A stretch of 34,169 bases of DNA, from assembly GCA_947462765.1 (NCBI GenBank), contig CANHQK010000023.1:1-34169 (forward strand). The letters run 5' to 3'. Under the pieces are notes generated by a model, which was not told where the DNA came from, searched no databases, and worked only from the letters and a program-made list of their open reading frames with translations. This DNA is from Bdellovibrionales bacterium. Its GTDB lineage: Bacteria > Bdellovibrionota > UBA1018 > CAIMNF01. Positions 8,617 through 17,132 of the stretch are shown in pieces. The position numbers were made by a program, and so were the translations under genes. Within the stretch, counting starts at the first letter, position 1, and every line of letters begins with the position of its first letter.

Positions 8617-9621
8617 ATGAGAGCGAGAATCACAATGTTTCAGGCCCTGTTGACCCTGCTCGGCACCCTGCTCACCCCCGTTTTTGGAAGCCAGGCACTG
8701 GCCGGTTGCCCCGACTCGTCCCGGCGGGAAACCCCGTCTGACTGCCCCTGGGCCGAGGTGACCCGCGTGGTCGAAGGCATTGAGGACCCGAACCGGATCC
8801 GGGAAGCCATCGAAACCCGCATTCCCGGCTTCTTGAAACAGCTCGAACAGGACCACGAGACCCCGCTCCTCTTTCAACTCTGGGGCATGAGCCGCAATAT
8901 CGACGAAAGCCACCTCTCCACGGGACGGAGAACTGTTTCGCCCGCCATCCTGAAAGCCCTGAACTCAATCTGGAATGTGGGCTATGACAACGATTATATC
9001 CACGGCCACGCCGGCCTCACCCACACCTACGGTTACCTTTTTTCGAACCTCGAGACTCCTTTTGGCTACAAGCGCGCACGATACGCCCGAAACGAGATTG
9101 AGTCCGGCTTCGGTCTGCCCGCAGGACTCTTTTCTGGACGGCCAGCGAAGGGAACTCTGTTTTCGAATCTGACCGTCTTCGCCGGAAAGATCGCTTTCCG
9201 GGATCATGAACCCGCCATGAAGCTGCTCGATGAAGCCATCGGTCAGATCGGTCGGACCGCTCCGGCGGAGCTCCTCTCCTACCCTTACGGTTCCCTCAAA
9301 CTGCGTCGTTTGGTGGAGTGGACCCGCAACGATGCCTTCACCCTGGAGCTCCGGACGGACATCGTGTCCTTCCCCAAAGCGAATCCGGCAGGAAGGAACA
9401 CGGCACTTCTCATTTACTCAATGGTCTACAAGAAAGACGGAAAGGATCGCGCCCGTCCGAGGCTGATCACGGTATTCCCGGTGGACTCGGGCTTCGCCGC
9501 CAATCTCTTTAAAGCAGACGGACTTGGCGAGCGCGTCCCCTTCAAGCTCAAGTACAATGCCTCTGTCCAGGGGGACTTGAACCAGGCCCTGCTCGTGGGG
9601 CGAAGGTTCATCGTCGAATGA
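8617..9621 (+). CDS. Exported protein (possible lipoprotein) coupled to an ABC-2 exporter
   Basis: A 334-residue protein with a clear export signal: MRAR, a hydrophobic stretch (about 8-23) and then ALAGC. LAGC fits a lipobox with Cys31 as the lipidated residue; cleavage after ALA by signal peptidase I is the alternative. The mature part has no domain I recognise; a stretch around residues 125-150 (YDNDYIHGHAGLTHTYGY) is rich in His, Tyr and Asp. The last four bases (ATGA) overlap the start of the ABC ATPase gene, so translation is coupled. The product may therefore be a periplasmic partner or substrate of that exporter. No good Shine-Dalgarno precedes the ATG at 8617. A second in-frame ATG at 8635 would remove the positively charged start of the signal peptide, so 8617 is preferred. 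Confidence 0.8.
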   Translation: MRARITMFQALLTLLGTLLTPVFGSQALAGCPDSSRRETPSDCPWAEVTRVVEGIEDPNRIREAIETRIPGFLKQLEQDHETPLLFQLWGMSRNIDESHLSTGRRTVSPAILKALNSIWNVGYDNDYIHGHAGLTHTYGYLFSNLETPFGYKRARYARNEIESGFGLPAGLFSGRPAKGTLFSNLTVFAGKIAFRDHEPAMKLLDEAIGQIGRTAPAELLSYPYGSLKLRRLVEWTRNDAFTLELRTDIVSFPKANPAGRNTALLIYSMVYKKDGKDRARPRLITVFPVDSGFAANLFKADGLGERVPFKLKYNASVQGDLNQALLVGRRFIVE

Positions 9622-10616
9622 GCACCTCCTCGCCGGCCATCCGGGTGGATGGTGTCACCCGAAGCTTCCGCTCCGTAAAGAAAGAAGAAGGCCTCAAAGG
9701 GACCCTGAAGCTCCTCTTCAGCCCCGAGTACGTGACCCACGAGGCTCTCAAAGGAATCACCTTCACCATCCCGGCCGGGGAGTTCACCGGGCTCATCGGC
9801 GCGAATGGCGCAGGCAAGACCACACTGCTCAAGATCCTGTCCGGACTGATCCCTCCGACCTCGGGCGAAGCCACCGTGCTCGGCTTCACGCCCTTCGAGC
9901 GTTCGCTAGAGTTCAGAAAACAGATCTCGATCGTGATGGGCCAGAAGGCCCAGCTCTGGTGGGACCTTCCTGCCATCGAGGCTTTCGATCTCCTTCGGGC
10001 GCTCTATCAGATTCCCCGCGATCTCTATAAGAAGAGAGTGGAGGAACTCACCACACTCCTGGGCGTGGACAAGCACCTGAATACCCAGATCCGGAGACTC
10101 TCACTCGGCGAGCGGATGAAGATGGAAGTGATCGGCGCGATCCTGCACCTCCCGCGGGTGATCTTCCTCGATGAGCCGACCATTGGCCTCGACGTGCTGG
10201 CAGCCAAGCGCCTTCGGGAGTTCTTGAAGAACCACAATCAAAAAGAGGGAGCGACCATCATCCTGACCTCGCACAACATGGATGACATCTCGGAGCTCTG
10301 TAAACGGATCCTCCTGATCAAAGAGGGGGAGATGATCTTTGATGGCGACCCTCACACCCTGACCCGTCAGGACGAGTGCGTCTTGAGGATCAAGCTTCTT
10401 TCAGAACCGGCGGTGGAGGACTTCGCGCGGAAGATGGAGTCCGCCACGGACCGGGTTCAAAAAGACGAGGAAGACCCCACCACCTATTTGCTGACCATTC
10501 CGCGCACCCGCATGACTGAGACCTTTCAGCGCTTGCTGGCCCAATTCGAAGTGGCCGATATCGGAATCCAGGAAGCCTCGCTCGAGCGGGTCATCCAGAA
10601 GATCTACCAGAACTGA
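9618..10616 (+). CDS. ABC-2 type exporter, ATP-binding subunit (COG4586-like)
   Basis: A 332-residue cytoplasmic ATPase that would power the two permeases encoded next. Visible motifs are Walker A GANGAGKT (61-68), a Q-loop region MGQKAQLWWDLP (about 108-118), signature LSLGE (161-165), Walker B VIFLDE (181-186) and a switch His in LTSHNMDD. The LWWDLP and TIGLDV stretches are characteristic of the uncharacterised COG4586 ATPases, which are normally found with COG4587 and COG3694 permeases. That arrangement is seen here. The about 100 residues after the nucleotide-binding domain form the usual C-terminal extension of this group. The start codon overlaps the upstream stop by four bases. Confidence 0.94.
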   Translation: MSTSSPAIRVDGVTRSFRSVKKEEGLKGTLKLLFSPEYVTHEALKGITFTIPAGEFTGLIGANGAGKTTLLKILSGLIPPTSGEATVLGFTPFERSLEFRKQISIVMGQKAQLWWDLPAIEAFDLLRALYQIPRDLYKKRVEELTTLLGVDKHLNTQIRRLSLGERMKMEVIGAILHLPRVIFLDEPTIGLDVLAAKRLREFLKNHNQKEGATIILTSHNMDDISELCKRILLIKEGEMIFDGDPHTLTRQDECVLRIKLLSEPAVEDFARKMESATDRVQKDEEDPTTYLLTIPRTRMTETFQRLLAQFEVADIGIQEASLERVIQKIYQN

Positions 10617-10626
10617 GGACGCACGG

Positions 10627-11442
10627 ATGAGTCTGGCAGGAACTCTCGCATGGCAACTGGAGTGGAGACGGGCGGCGATCACAAACGGGATCAAGGCTGC
10701 ACTCGCCTATCGGGGGGAGTTCTTTGTGGGGCTCTTTGGCTCCGCCCTCGTCCCGGTCGGGATCCAGCTCATGCTCTGGCATGCGATATTCAAGTCCGGA
10801 GGCACGGAGACCTTTGCCGGGATGTCGTATCCGGAACTGATTGCTTACACCTGGACCACCCTCCTCTTCAGTCAGATCCGGGGTGGCGACTACGACTTCG
10901 AACTGATCGAGCACATCCGCACCGGGGCACTTTCGAACTACCTGCTCCGGCCGGTGAGTGTAGTGGAGTTCATTTTCTTTCAGGGTTTTGGAGAGAAGCT
11001 CTACACCACCGTCCTCTGCCTCCTCGCAGGGTTCGCCGCGACCGCCTTCACGAAACTGACCGTGGGGCACCTTCTCCTCGGGATCACGCTTGCACTCATG
11101 GGGAACGTGATCGGGTACCTCTTTGGTGCGCTTCTCTCTGCCACGGCTTTTTATTGGGAGAATGCCTTTGCCGTGCTGATGGTGAAGAACATGGTGGTGA
11201 GCCTGCTTTGCGGAGAAGTGATTCCGCTGTCGATCGTTCCGGAGCAGTACTCCTGGGTCTGGAAGAGCACTCCGTTTTATCTGTTTGTCTACGGGCCGAC
11301 CCAGATCGCTCTCGGCAAATGGGAGCTCGCTCAAATCTATCGTGAGTTCGGAATCGCACTGCTCTGGATCTTGGGACTGGCTGGCGCGGTGAAGCTCGTC
11401 TGGCGGCACTCGATCCGCCACTACCAGGGAATCGGGGGCTGA
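10627..11442 (+). CDS. ABC-2 family transporter permease 1 (COG4587-like)
   Basis: A 271-residue inner-membrane protein with about six hydrophobic segments. The N-terminal region (LEWRRAAITNGIKAALAYRG) precedes the first transmembrane helix, and DYDFELIEHIRTGALSNYLLRPVS resembles the cytoplasmic coupling region of COG4587-type permeases. It should form a heterodimer with the next gene product and export an unknown substrate with the ATPase at 9618. GAGGA lies upstream of the ATG. The gap to the ATPase is ten bases and to the second permease three bases, indicating a tight operon. Confidence 0.92.
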   Translation: MSLAGTLAWQLEWRRAAITNGIKAALAYRGEFFVGLFGSALVPVGIQLMLWHAIFKSGGTETFAGMSYPELIAYTWTTLLFSQIRGGDYDFELIEHIRTGALSNYLLRPVSVVEFIFFQGFGEKLYTTVLCLLAGFAATAFTKLTVGHLLLGITLALMGNVIGYLFGALLSATAFYWENAFAVLMVKNMVVSLLCGEVIPLSIVPEQYSWVWKSTPFYLFVYGPTQIALGKWELAQIYREFGIALLWILGLAGAVKLVWRHSIRHYQGIGG

Positions 11443-11445
11443 ACG

Positions 11446-12231
11446 ATGCGTGTGTATTGGGACGTCTTCCTGACCAGCCTGAAAAACAATTTCGTGCGCG
11501 AGTTCATTTATCGCTCGAACACCATTGCCCTCACCCTGGCCGACATGGTCTGGGTGGTGGTCGAGTTTGCCTTCTTCGAGGTGATCTATTCGAACACCCT
11601 TTCGATCAACGGCTGGACCCGCGAGCAGGTGTTCTTCTTCCTGGGCCTCTTCATCGCCTCGGACTCCCTCTTCACGACCTTCTTCCAGCGGGCTTTTTGG
11701 ACCTTCCCGTACATGGTGAATCACGGGGACTTCGACGCGCTCCTGACCAAACCGACGAACGCAGTCTTCCTCGCGACCTTCCGGGATATCAACTTCACCC
11801 AGATCCTGAATCTCTTCCTCGGGCTCTACATGATCCACCACTATGGTGAGGCAGCCGGATTTGCGGGTGGACTGGCCTGGTTCGGGGTCGCTTTTTGGGT
11901 GCTGATCGGACTCCTGACTCAGTACCTCGTGCGCTTCTTTTTTGTGATCTGGGTGTTCTGGATCGAGCGTGGGATCATGGTGTCGCGCCTTTACTACGCC
12001 TTCTATGCGCTCGCGAACAAGCCAGAGGGACTTTATCCGCAAGCCGTGCGCTACCTGATCAAGACCGCGCTCCCCTTCGCCTTCATGGGATCGATCCCGG
12101 CCGAGGTGCTCACCGGTCGCGGAAGCGCCTGGAACTACGCTCTCGTGGTGTGCGTCCTTTCGCTTTACGGGATGTCACTCGTGTATCTTTGGAAGCGTGG
12201 CTTGCGCCGCTATCAGAGCGCGAGCTCCTGA
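11446..12231 (+). CDS. ABC-2 family transporter permease 2 (COG3694-like)
   Basis: A 261-residue polytopic membrane protein, about six membrane helices. The stretch FPYMVNHGDFDALLTKPTN followed by a second hydrophobic block is typical of COG3694 permeases, the usual partner of COG4587. It completes the three-part exporter. The ATG follows the previous stop after three bases and no separate Shine-Dalgarno is evident, so translation probably depends on the upstream gene. The stop is 14 bases before the first of three palindromes that lead into parA; no terminator-like hairpin with a T run is present, so read-through into parAB is possible. Confidence 0.92.
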   Translation: MRVYWDVFLTSLKNNFVREFIYRSNTIALTLADMVWVVVEFAFFEVIYSNTLSINGWTREQVFFFLGLFIASDSLFTTFFQRAFWTFPYMVNHGDFDALLTKPTNAVFLATFRDINFTQILNLFLGLYMIHHYGEAAGFAGGLAWFGVAFWVLIGLLTQYLVRFFFVIWVFWIERGIMVSRLYYAFYALANKPEGLYPQAVRYLIKTALPFAFMGSIPAEVLTGRGSAWNYALVVCVLSLYGMSLVYLWKRGLRRYQSASS

Positions 12232-12245
12232 AGCCGACACGCTTG

Positions 12246-12367
12246 CGGTCGCCGTGGCGACCGATGTGGGGACTGCAATCCGGTACCTCAAGCGGTCGCC
12301 ACGGCGACCGGTGATTCACTCCATTCCATTTTTTTGAATCAACCTGAATCGGTCGCCGTGGCGACCG
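12246..12367. repeat. Three copies of an 18-bp palindrome upstream of parA
   Basis: Copies lie at 12246-12263, 12293-12310 and 12350-12367. Each has the arms CGGTCGCC and GGCGACCG around a two-base centre (GT in copies 1 and 3, AC in copy 2, which is therefore inverted relative to the others). The arms are identical in all three, while the flanks differ. Starts are 47 and 57 bases apart. They lie between the exporter operon and the parA ribosome-binding site, so they may be ParA operators or ParB-binding centromere sites. They do not resemble the usual chromosomal parS site. A dispersed extragenic palindrome family is the alternative. Confidence 0.9.
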
Positions 12368-12435
12368 ATCGAAGATTTTGGTGGATCTTTGACGGCGAGC
12401 CTCTACACTTGAGTGGAAAGATCAAGGAGGCATCT

Positions 12436-13494
12436 ATGTTTCAACAACTGGTTTTCACCCCGAACGAGTTCGCGCAACTCGCTAAAATCGACAAGAGCCT
12501 GATCCCGGCTCTCGAATCCAATGGCGCGATTCACACCGAGCGGAAGCGCATCGGCAACGCGGATCGGAAGATCATCGCCCTCGAAGAAGTCCAAAAGTTC
12601 TTCAAAATGCTTCGCGAGTTCGACGAAGCAAAACATCCCGAAGTGAGCCCGGAGAGCATGGGCACCGGGGCGGAAGCTGCCGGAAGCGCCAGCATCGTAA
12701 GCGAAGTCCTGCATGAGGCAAGCAAATATATTGCGGCGCATCCAAAGCACAAGATCCAGATGTTCTACAATGTGAAGGGCGGAACCGGAAAGTCCACCCT
12801 TACGGCGCAGTTTGTCATGATGGCCTCCATCCTGGGCTACCGGGTTCTGGCCATTGATTTGGACGGCCAAGGCCACCTGAGCGTGAACCTCGATGTTCTC
12901 GACGCACACGAGCGCCCGACCATCTACGACGTGCTGATCAATGACCTGCCGATCGCGGATGCCGTGATGAATGTGGCCCCCGGGCTCGACCTGATTCCGG
13001 CCAACCTGCAGCTCTGCAACATCGAGATCCCGCTCAACAACAAGACCCGCCGGGAATACCGGCTTTCTGAGGCGCTCGAGAAGATCTCCGGCAACTACGA
13101 TCTGATCGTCGCCGACACGAACCCGGCCGCCTCGATCCTGAACGGATCCATGCTGGTCGCGTCCGAGCGGGTGAATGTGATCTGCGCCACCAACCCCCTC
13201 TCCTTTCACGGGATGTCGCTCGTGATGGCCACCATCGAAGAAATGCAGCGGGAGTTCCGGCGCACTTTGGACGTGAAAATCATCCCGAACATGTACGACA
13301 ACCGCGAGGTGATCAGCCAGGAAGTGCTGGGCGAACTCCGGGCGCAATTCCCCGAGAACTGTGCGAAATCCGTGATCAACCGGAGCGCGGACCTGAATGA
13401 AGCGACGAAGCGCCGGACCACCGTGCTCGACGTGAACACCAAAGGCACGGCCGCCGGAGACATCCACGGCCTCACTCACGAACTGCTCGGCTGA
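12436..13494 (+). CDS. parA: ParA-family partition ATPase with N-terminal helix-turn-helix
   Basis: A 352-residue Walker-type ATPase. The ATG at 12436 has AAGGAGG five bases upstream, which fixes the start. The frame is open further upstream but that part has no supporting signal. Residues 1-75 (FTPNEFAQLAKIDKSLIPAL and onward) look like a MerR-like winged helix-turn-helix, as in plasmid type Ia ParA proteins that also repress their own operon. The deviant Walker A KGGTGKST is at about 114-121, followed by LAIDLDGQGHLS (A' motif) and LIVADTNPAA (Walker B region). ParA should position cargo DNA together with the ParB encoded 23 bases downstream. The N-terminal DNA-binding domain makes the palindromes upstream good operator candidates. 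Confidence 0.92.
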   Translation: MFQQLVFTPNEFAQLAKIDKSLIPALESNGAIHTERKRIGNADRKIIALEEVQKFFKMLREFDEAKHPEVSPESMGTGAEAAGSASIVSEVLHEASKYIAAHPKHKIQMFYNVKGGTGKSTLTAQFVMMASILGYRVLAIDLDGQGHLSVNLDVLDAHERPTIYDVLINDLPIADAVMNVAPGLDLIPANLQLCNIEIPLNNKTRREYRLSEALEKISGNYDLIVADTNPAASILNGSMLVASERVNVICATNPLSFHGMSLVMATIEEMQREFRRTLDVKIIPNMYDNREVISQEVLGELRAQFPENCAKSVINRSADLNEATKRRTTVLDVNTKGTAAGDIHGLTHELLG

Positions 13495-13517
13495 ACACAC
13501 CCGAAAGGAAAAACATC

Positions 13518-14405
13518 ATGGAACAGAAAAAAGAAGCGAAAACCCGTCAAGGCAGCGGCTATCTCAAGCAGCTCTATTCGACCGCGCGCGTGAGCGCAGA
13601 CAACACCCACAGCGGACTGAAGGGCCTCACCACCTTTTTGGTGAACTTCATCCCGGTCGAGAAAGTGGACGCCTCCGAACTCCAGGTCCGGACCCACTTC
13701 GATGAGGCTGAAATCGCAGCCCTCGCCCACTCGATCAAAGAGCACGGCGTGCTCCAGCCGATCCTGGTGGTCCAGGATGGCGACCGCTACAAGGTCATCG
13801 CCGGTGAGCGCCGCTTGCGCGCCTCGAAACTGGCCGGACTGGAGCGCATTCCGGCCCGAGTGATCCACTCGAGCGACAAAGCCGTGCATGAGATCGCGCT
13901 TCGCGAAAACCTCGATCGCGTGGACCTCCATCCGATCGAAGAAGGCGAAGGCTATCAGTCTCTCATTACCGCCGGCGCCTACCCGAGCCACGATGCGATC
14001 GCGACCGCTTTCGGCAAAAAGAAGTCCCGAATCACCGAGTGCATTGGCTTCACCCGCCTTCCAACGGAAACCAAGCAGCTGTTGATCGAGAAGAGCCTGA
14101 AAGGCCGCGCCCTCCTGCGCACCCTGCTCAACTCTCCGGTCGAGGAGCACGTGGCGATCATCGCCAAGGCCTCGAATGAGGATGAAACCGGACTCCTCGC
14201 GGAAACCAAAGGTAAGGTGCTGAAAACCAACACCGAACCCAAGGAAAACGGACCGAAGCCCTTCTTGTTTGCCGTGACCCCGAAGAAAGTGAAGATCCCC
14301 GGATTCACCTGGAAAGCCGGCGAAGGCAAGGATCGCCTGATTGAAATGCGCGAAGAGCTCAAGAAGCTCTCGGATGCGATCGATCAGACCCTCTCGAAGA
14401 TGTAA
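13518..14405 (+). CDS. parB: ParB/Spo0J-family partition protein
   Basis: A 295-residue ParB-like protein. The N-terminal ParB/CTPase domain starts near residue 48 (VEKVDASELQVRTHFDEAEI), with GERRLRA at about 96-102 (the CTP-binding motif, usually GERRxRA) and LRENLDRVDLHPIEEGEGY at about 131-149. A helix-turn-helix follows (about 156-178, SHDAIATAFGKKKSRITECI). The C-terminal 80 residues do not look like the standard Spo0J dimerisation tail, which is common in plasmid-type partners. AAAGGA precedes the ATG. It should bind centromere-like sites, perhaps the palindromes before parA, and spread with CTP. A strong terminator follows 18 bases after the stop. Confidence 0.92.
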   Translation: MEQKKEAKTRQGSGYLKQLYSTARVSADNTHSGLKGLTTFLVNFIPVEKVDASELQVRTHFDEAEIAALAHSIKEHGVLQPILVVQDGDRYKVIAGERRLRASKLAGLERIPARVIHSSDKAVHEIALRENLDRVDLHPIEEGEGYQSLITAGAYPSHDAIATAFGKKKSRITECIGFTRLPTETKQLLIEKSLKGRALLRTLLNSPVEEHVAIIAKASNEDETGLLAETKGKVLKTNTEPKENGPKPFLFAVTPKKVKIPGFTWKAGEGKDRLIEMREELKKLSDAIDQTLSKM

Positions 14406-14423
14406 GAGCTTTCTTTAAAAGTA

Positions 14424-14460
14424 AAAAGCCCGGGTCGGGGATTCCGATCCGGGCTTTTTT
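14424..14460. terminator. Bidirectional intrinsic terminator between parB and the zinc GTPase gene
   Basis: A 15-bp stem (14424-14438 with 14444-14458, one G-T wobble, five-base loop) is flanked by an A run on the left and a T run on the right. It can stop both parB transcription and the convergent minus-strand gene, whose stop codon begins at the end of the T run. Confidence 0.95.
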
Positions 14461-15656
14461 CATTCCTCAATCACTTCCCACTCCGGGAACGGATCTTTGG
14501 CCTTCCGCCAGTGACCCCCACCGAGTTTTTGCTCCTCAGGAGTAAGCAAACAGGCCTGAAGCATCTCCGTCAGGCGGCCGCGGTCGAGGTCCTGTCCGAT
14601 CAGGACGATCTCATTCAAGCGATCGCCGAACACCGGATCCCAAAGCTTACGGATCCGAGTGAGCTCTTCTTCGTCGACGTCCCATTCGTCTTCGGGGGTT
14701 GCAGCAAACCAGTTGCCACCGGATTCGACATTGCTCACACAACCCGCTTGCGACCAGACGCCGATCAGATCGGGACGCGTGGCAATCCAGAAAAACCCCT
14801 TCGAGCGGATCACTCCTTCCCAGGGGGTGTGGAAGAGATTCCAAAGCCGCTCAGGATGAAAGGGCTCCTTGGCGCGGAAAACAAAACTCTCGATTCCGTA
14901 TTCATCTGCCTCGGATTTTTCCTCGCCGCGAATGATCTTGAGCCAACCGGGATTGCTCTGCGCCCGCTCGAAACTGAATCGCCCCGTATCGAGCACGAGA
15001 TCGAGACTCACCTTGGATCGAACGGTTTCGATCACCGTGGCATCCGGATTCAAGCGCTGGATGAAGCTCTTCAGCGCATTTTTCCGGTCTGAATCCATCA
15101 AATCCGCTTTGTTGAGGAGAATCACATCCGCGAACTCCACCTGGTCGATCAAAAGATCCGTAATGGTCCGCTCGTCCTCCTCGCTGATTTCGAGTCCATC
15201 GGCTTTGAGTTCGCGCCCCTCTTGCACCTGCTCCAGAAAATTTGCGCCATCCACCACCGTGACCATCGTGTCGAGGCGGGCGAAACGCGAAAGAGACTCT
15301 CCGTTCTCGTCCTCGAATGTGAAGGTCTCAGCCACTGGCAAGGGCTCCGAAATCCCCGTGCTCTCGATCAGAATGTGATCGAAGCGCCCCTCGGAAGCGA
15401 GGCGCTTGACCTCGATCAGCAGGTCCTCCCGGAGCGTGCAACAGATACAGCCATTCTGCATCTCGACGAGCTTTTCTTCGGTTCGCGAAAGCGCCATTTC
15501 GTTTTTGACCAGGGCGGAGTCGATATTGACCTCGCTCATGTCATTCACAATGACCGCCACACGCTTTCCCTCACGGTTGTGAAGGATGTGGTTCAATAAG
15601 GTGGTTTTGCCGGCACCCAAAAAGCCGGACAAGACGGTAACAGGCACAGTATTCAT
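14460..15656 (-). CDS. CobW/COG0523 GTPase, ZagA/YciC-like zinc metallochaperone
   Basis: A 398-residue GTPase with Walker A GFLGAGKT (11-18), the metal-binding CICC motif (70-73), [13 protein letters not shown], and LLNKADL for guanine recognition. Long stretches ([30 protein letters not shown]) match, from memory, Bacillus YciC/ZagA, and the length also fits (about 400). That protein delivers zinc under starvation and is Zur-controlled. The CobW C-terminal domain spans about 235-385. ATG at 15656 is chosen because it begins the conserved [11 protein letters not shown]; an upstream in-frame start at 15680 adds eight unconserved residues. There is no Shine-Dalgarno. TACTGT lies eleven bases before the ATG, preceded by a 7-1-7 palindrome, so it may be metal-regulated. 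Confidence 0.93.
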   Translation of the reverse strand: MNTVPVTVLSGFLGAGKTTLLNHILHNREGKRVAVIVNDMSEVNIDSALVKNEMALSRTEEKLVEMQNGCICCTLREDLLIEVKRLASEGRFDHILIESTGISEPLPVAETFTFEDENGESLSRFARLDTMVTVVDGANFLEQVQEGRELKADGLEISEEDERTITDLLIDQVEFADVILLNKADLMDSDRKNALKSFIQRLNPDATVIETVRSKVSLDLVLDTGRFSFERAQSNPGWLKIIRGEEKSEADEYGIESFVFRAKEPFHPERLWNLFHTPWEGVIRSKGFFWIATRPDLIGVWSQAGCVSNVESGGNWFAATPEDEWDVDEEELTRIRKLWDPVFGDRLNEIVLIGQDLDRGRLTEMLQACLLTPEEQKLGGGHWRKAKDPFPEWEVIEE

Positions 15657-15675
15657 GCAACCGTCGTACAGTAAA

Positions 15676-15690
15676 TGCAAACCGCTTGCA
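15676..15690. promoter_or_regulatory. 7-1-7 inverted repeat upstream of the zinc GTPase gene
   Basis: TGCAAACCGCTTGCA has seven-base half-sites around one central base with a single mismatch. The 7-1-7 form is that of Fur-family (Fur, Zur, PerR) boxes, but the bases do not match a consensus I know. It lies just upstream of a -10-like TACTGT on the minus strand, a good position for repression. Confidence 0.45.
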
Positions 15691-15704
15691 ACAAAAAGCG
15701 GGAA

Positions 15705-16895
15705 TCAGGTCCCGTCGCCCGGGCGTTCACCGGGGGCGTTGTAGTCCTTTTCGCAGCGCAGGCTTTGCTTCCAAGTCTGGGCATTCCGCTCGGTGAAGTT
15801 CTGGTACATGTGCTGAGCGAGCTTCTTCACGAACTCAGGTTCTTCAGTAAATAGCCCGAACTCCCGGTTTCGAGTCAGACTGGCGTTCGAACCGTTCACA
15901 GACCCCACCCAAGCGCGCTTGCTATCCACCAAGATGGCCTTGGTATGCAGATAACCCGGGCGTCCATTAACGGGAATGCTTGCGTTGAACGTTTTGGTGT
16001 TCACGCCGGCTGCGTCGAACTCCGAGTAAATCCGGGTCCAGCCTGCCACAGCGTTCTCGTCAGGACGGCCAAACGCACAGGCACTTGCGACCATGATGAA
16101 CACCTTCACCCCGCGGCGGGCCGCACGCACGATGGCGGCATTCATCTCGGGGTTCTTCAGGTATTGGTTTTCGAGTTGGACGGTTTTCTTGGCCGAGTCG
16201 ATGAACCGGACCAAAGGATCAAGCGAGAAGGGACTGACCGAGATCCGGCCTCCGGTCGAGTTCACGATCGCAGGGATGTCCACGGCGCGATTCTCCGTGT
16301 CGGCCCTGACAATCGACTGGATCGCCTTGACCACCACGGGATCACGACTGACCACGGTGTAATCACGATTGCAGATCGGCGGATTCTCGGATTTCTCGCA
16401 AAGATTGGAGGGATTGAAGTTCCCGGTGCTGAGCATGACCAGCTTCGAGTCGGCCACGACGATTTTTCCATGCTGGAAGCAAACTCCGCCGGGTGCACAC
16501 AGGCTCTTGTTGAAGGGGGCGTACACTCCGCCGTTTTTCCGGACGTGTTTGACGAAGCCCTTCATCTCCTGGCACTTGGCATCGTCTGCCGGACCTACCG
16601 GATAAAACACTTTGCATGCATCGACCGGATCGGCATCCTGGACAATACTGAGTTTCACCCCGCGCTCCATCGCCTTTTTGAGCGCGTTCATGATCTTCGT
16701 ACTCTTCAGCGTATAGACTTCGAGCTCGAGGGTCTTCTCCGCACCATTGATCAGGCTCAGGTGAGGAGGCCCTTCTGAGTTCTCATAGAAACGATCGAGC
16801 GACTGGGCGGAAGATGCGACCGCCGACAGCATGGAGAACGAAGTGAGCGCTACCGCTGCGACGAACCGGACCCGCTTTAAATGCGCTTGGATCAT
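15705..16895 (-). CDS. Secreted phospholipase-D-family protein with two HKD motifs
   Basis: A 396-residue protein of the PLD superfamily. Two catalytic HxK(x)4D motifs are intact: H142/K144/D149 followed by STGNFN, and H317/K319/D324 followed by GSVNGSN. Two HKD units in one chain form a complete active site for phosphodiester hydrolysis or transfer, on phospholipid or nucleic acid. The N-terminus (MIQAHLKRVR, hydrophobic core, ASSAQS) is a signal peptide cut near residue 30, so it acts in the periplasm or outside the cell. Extra Cys (94, 108, 133, 139) could form disulfides. ATG at 16895 is chosen over an in-frame TTG at 16910; a G-rich stretch lies before it. It lies upstream of the zinc GTPase gene and is separated from tig by a terminator. 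Confidence 0.9.
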   Translation of the reverse strand: MIQAHLKRVRFVAAVALTSFSMLSAVASSAQSLDRFYENSEGPPHLSLINGAEKTLELEVYTLKSTKIMNALKKAMERGVKLSIVQDADPVDACKVFYPVGPADDAKCQEMKGFVKHVRKNGGVYAPFNKSLCAPGGVCFQHGKIVVADSKLVMLSTGNFNPSNLCEKSENPPICNRDYTVVSRDPVVVKAIQSIVRADTENRAVDIPAIVNSTGGRISVSPFSLDPLVRFIDSAKKTVQLENQYLKNPEMNAAIVRAARRGVKVFIMVASACAFGRPDENAVAGWTRIYSEFDAAGVNTKTFNASIPVNGRPGYLHTKAILVDSKRAWVGSVNGSNASLTRNREFGLFTEEPEFVKKLAQHMYQNFTERNAQTWKQSLRCEKDYNAPGERPGDGT

Positions 16896-16988
16896 TCCGA
16901 ACCCCCGCAAAGGTTTTGCCAGAAGAAAGACAGGGATTCAAGCATTCCTTCTGGAAGGCTGTTCTTTTTTAAGGGCTTGAAACCAAAA

Positions 16989-17014
16989 GGGTTTATCGAA
17001 GAAACGAGAAACCC
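16989..17014. other. Imperfect hairpin in the presumed leader of the PLD gene
   Basis: GGGTTT and AAACCC arms enclose a second three-base stem (TCG/CGA) with a one-by-one internal loop. It lies about 95-120 bases upstream of the PLD start. The 323-base gap 16896-17218 holds this hairpin, a perfect 15-bp palindrome and the tig terminator; no gene was seen in it. Confidence 0.4.
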
Positions 17015-17132
17015 GGCCGAATCAAAGCTGTGAATCGAAGTAGGATGGGGCGCGGGGATGGGCATATCCCGGTTAGAGCAAGGACTGTTCCAACGGGTAT
17101 TGAATTGAGCAAGAACTGGCACCCACTCCCCT

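Noticed and set aside
10591-12042. A 483-codon minus-strand frame opposite the exporter permeases
   Set aside because: Charged low-complexity product antisense to two clear membrane-protein genes; a shadow.
12246-12367. A short CRISPR array
   Set aside because: Only three units, each a full palindrome, one inverted, with unequal gaps and no cas genes nearby.
12246-12367. Transcription terminators behind the exporter operon
   Set aside because: The palindromes have a two-base centre and no T run follows, so protein-binding sites are more likely.
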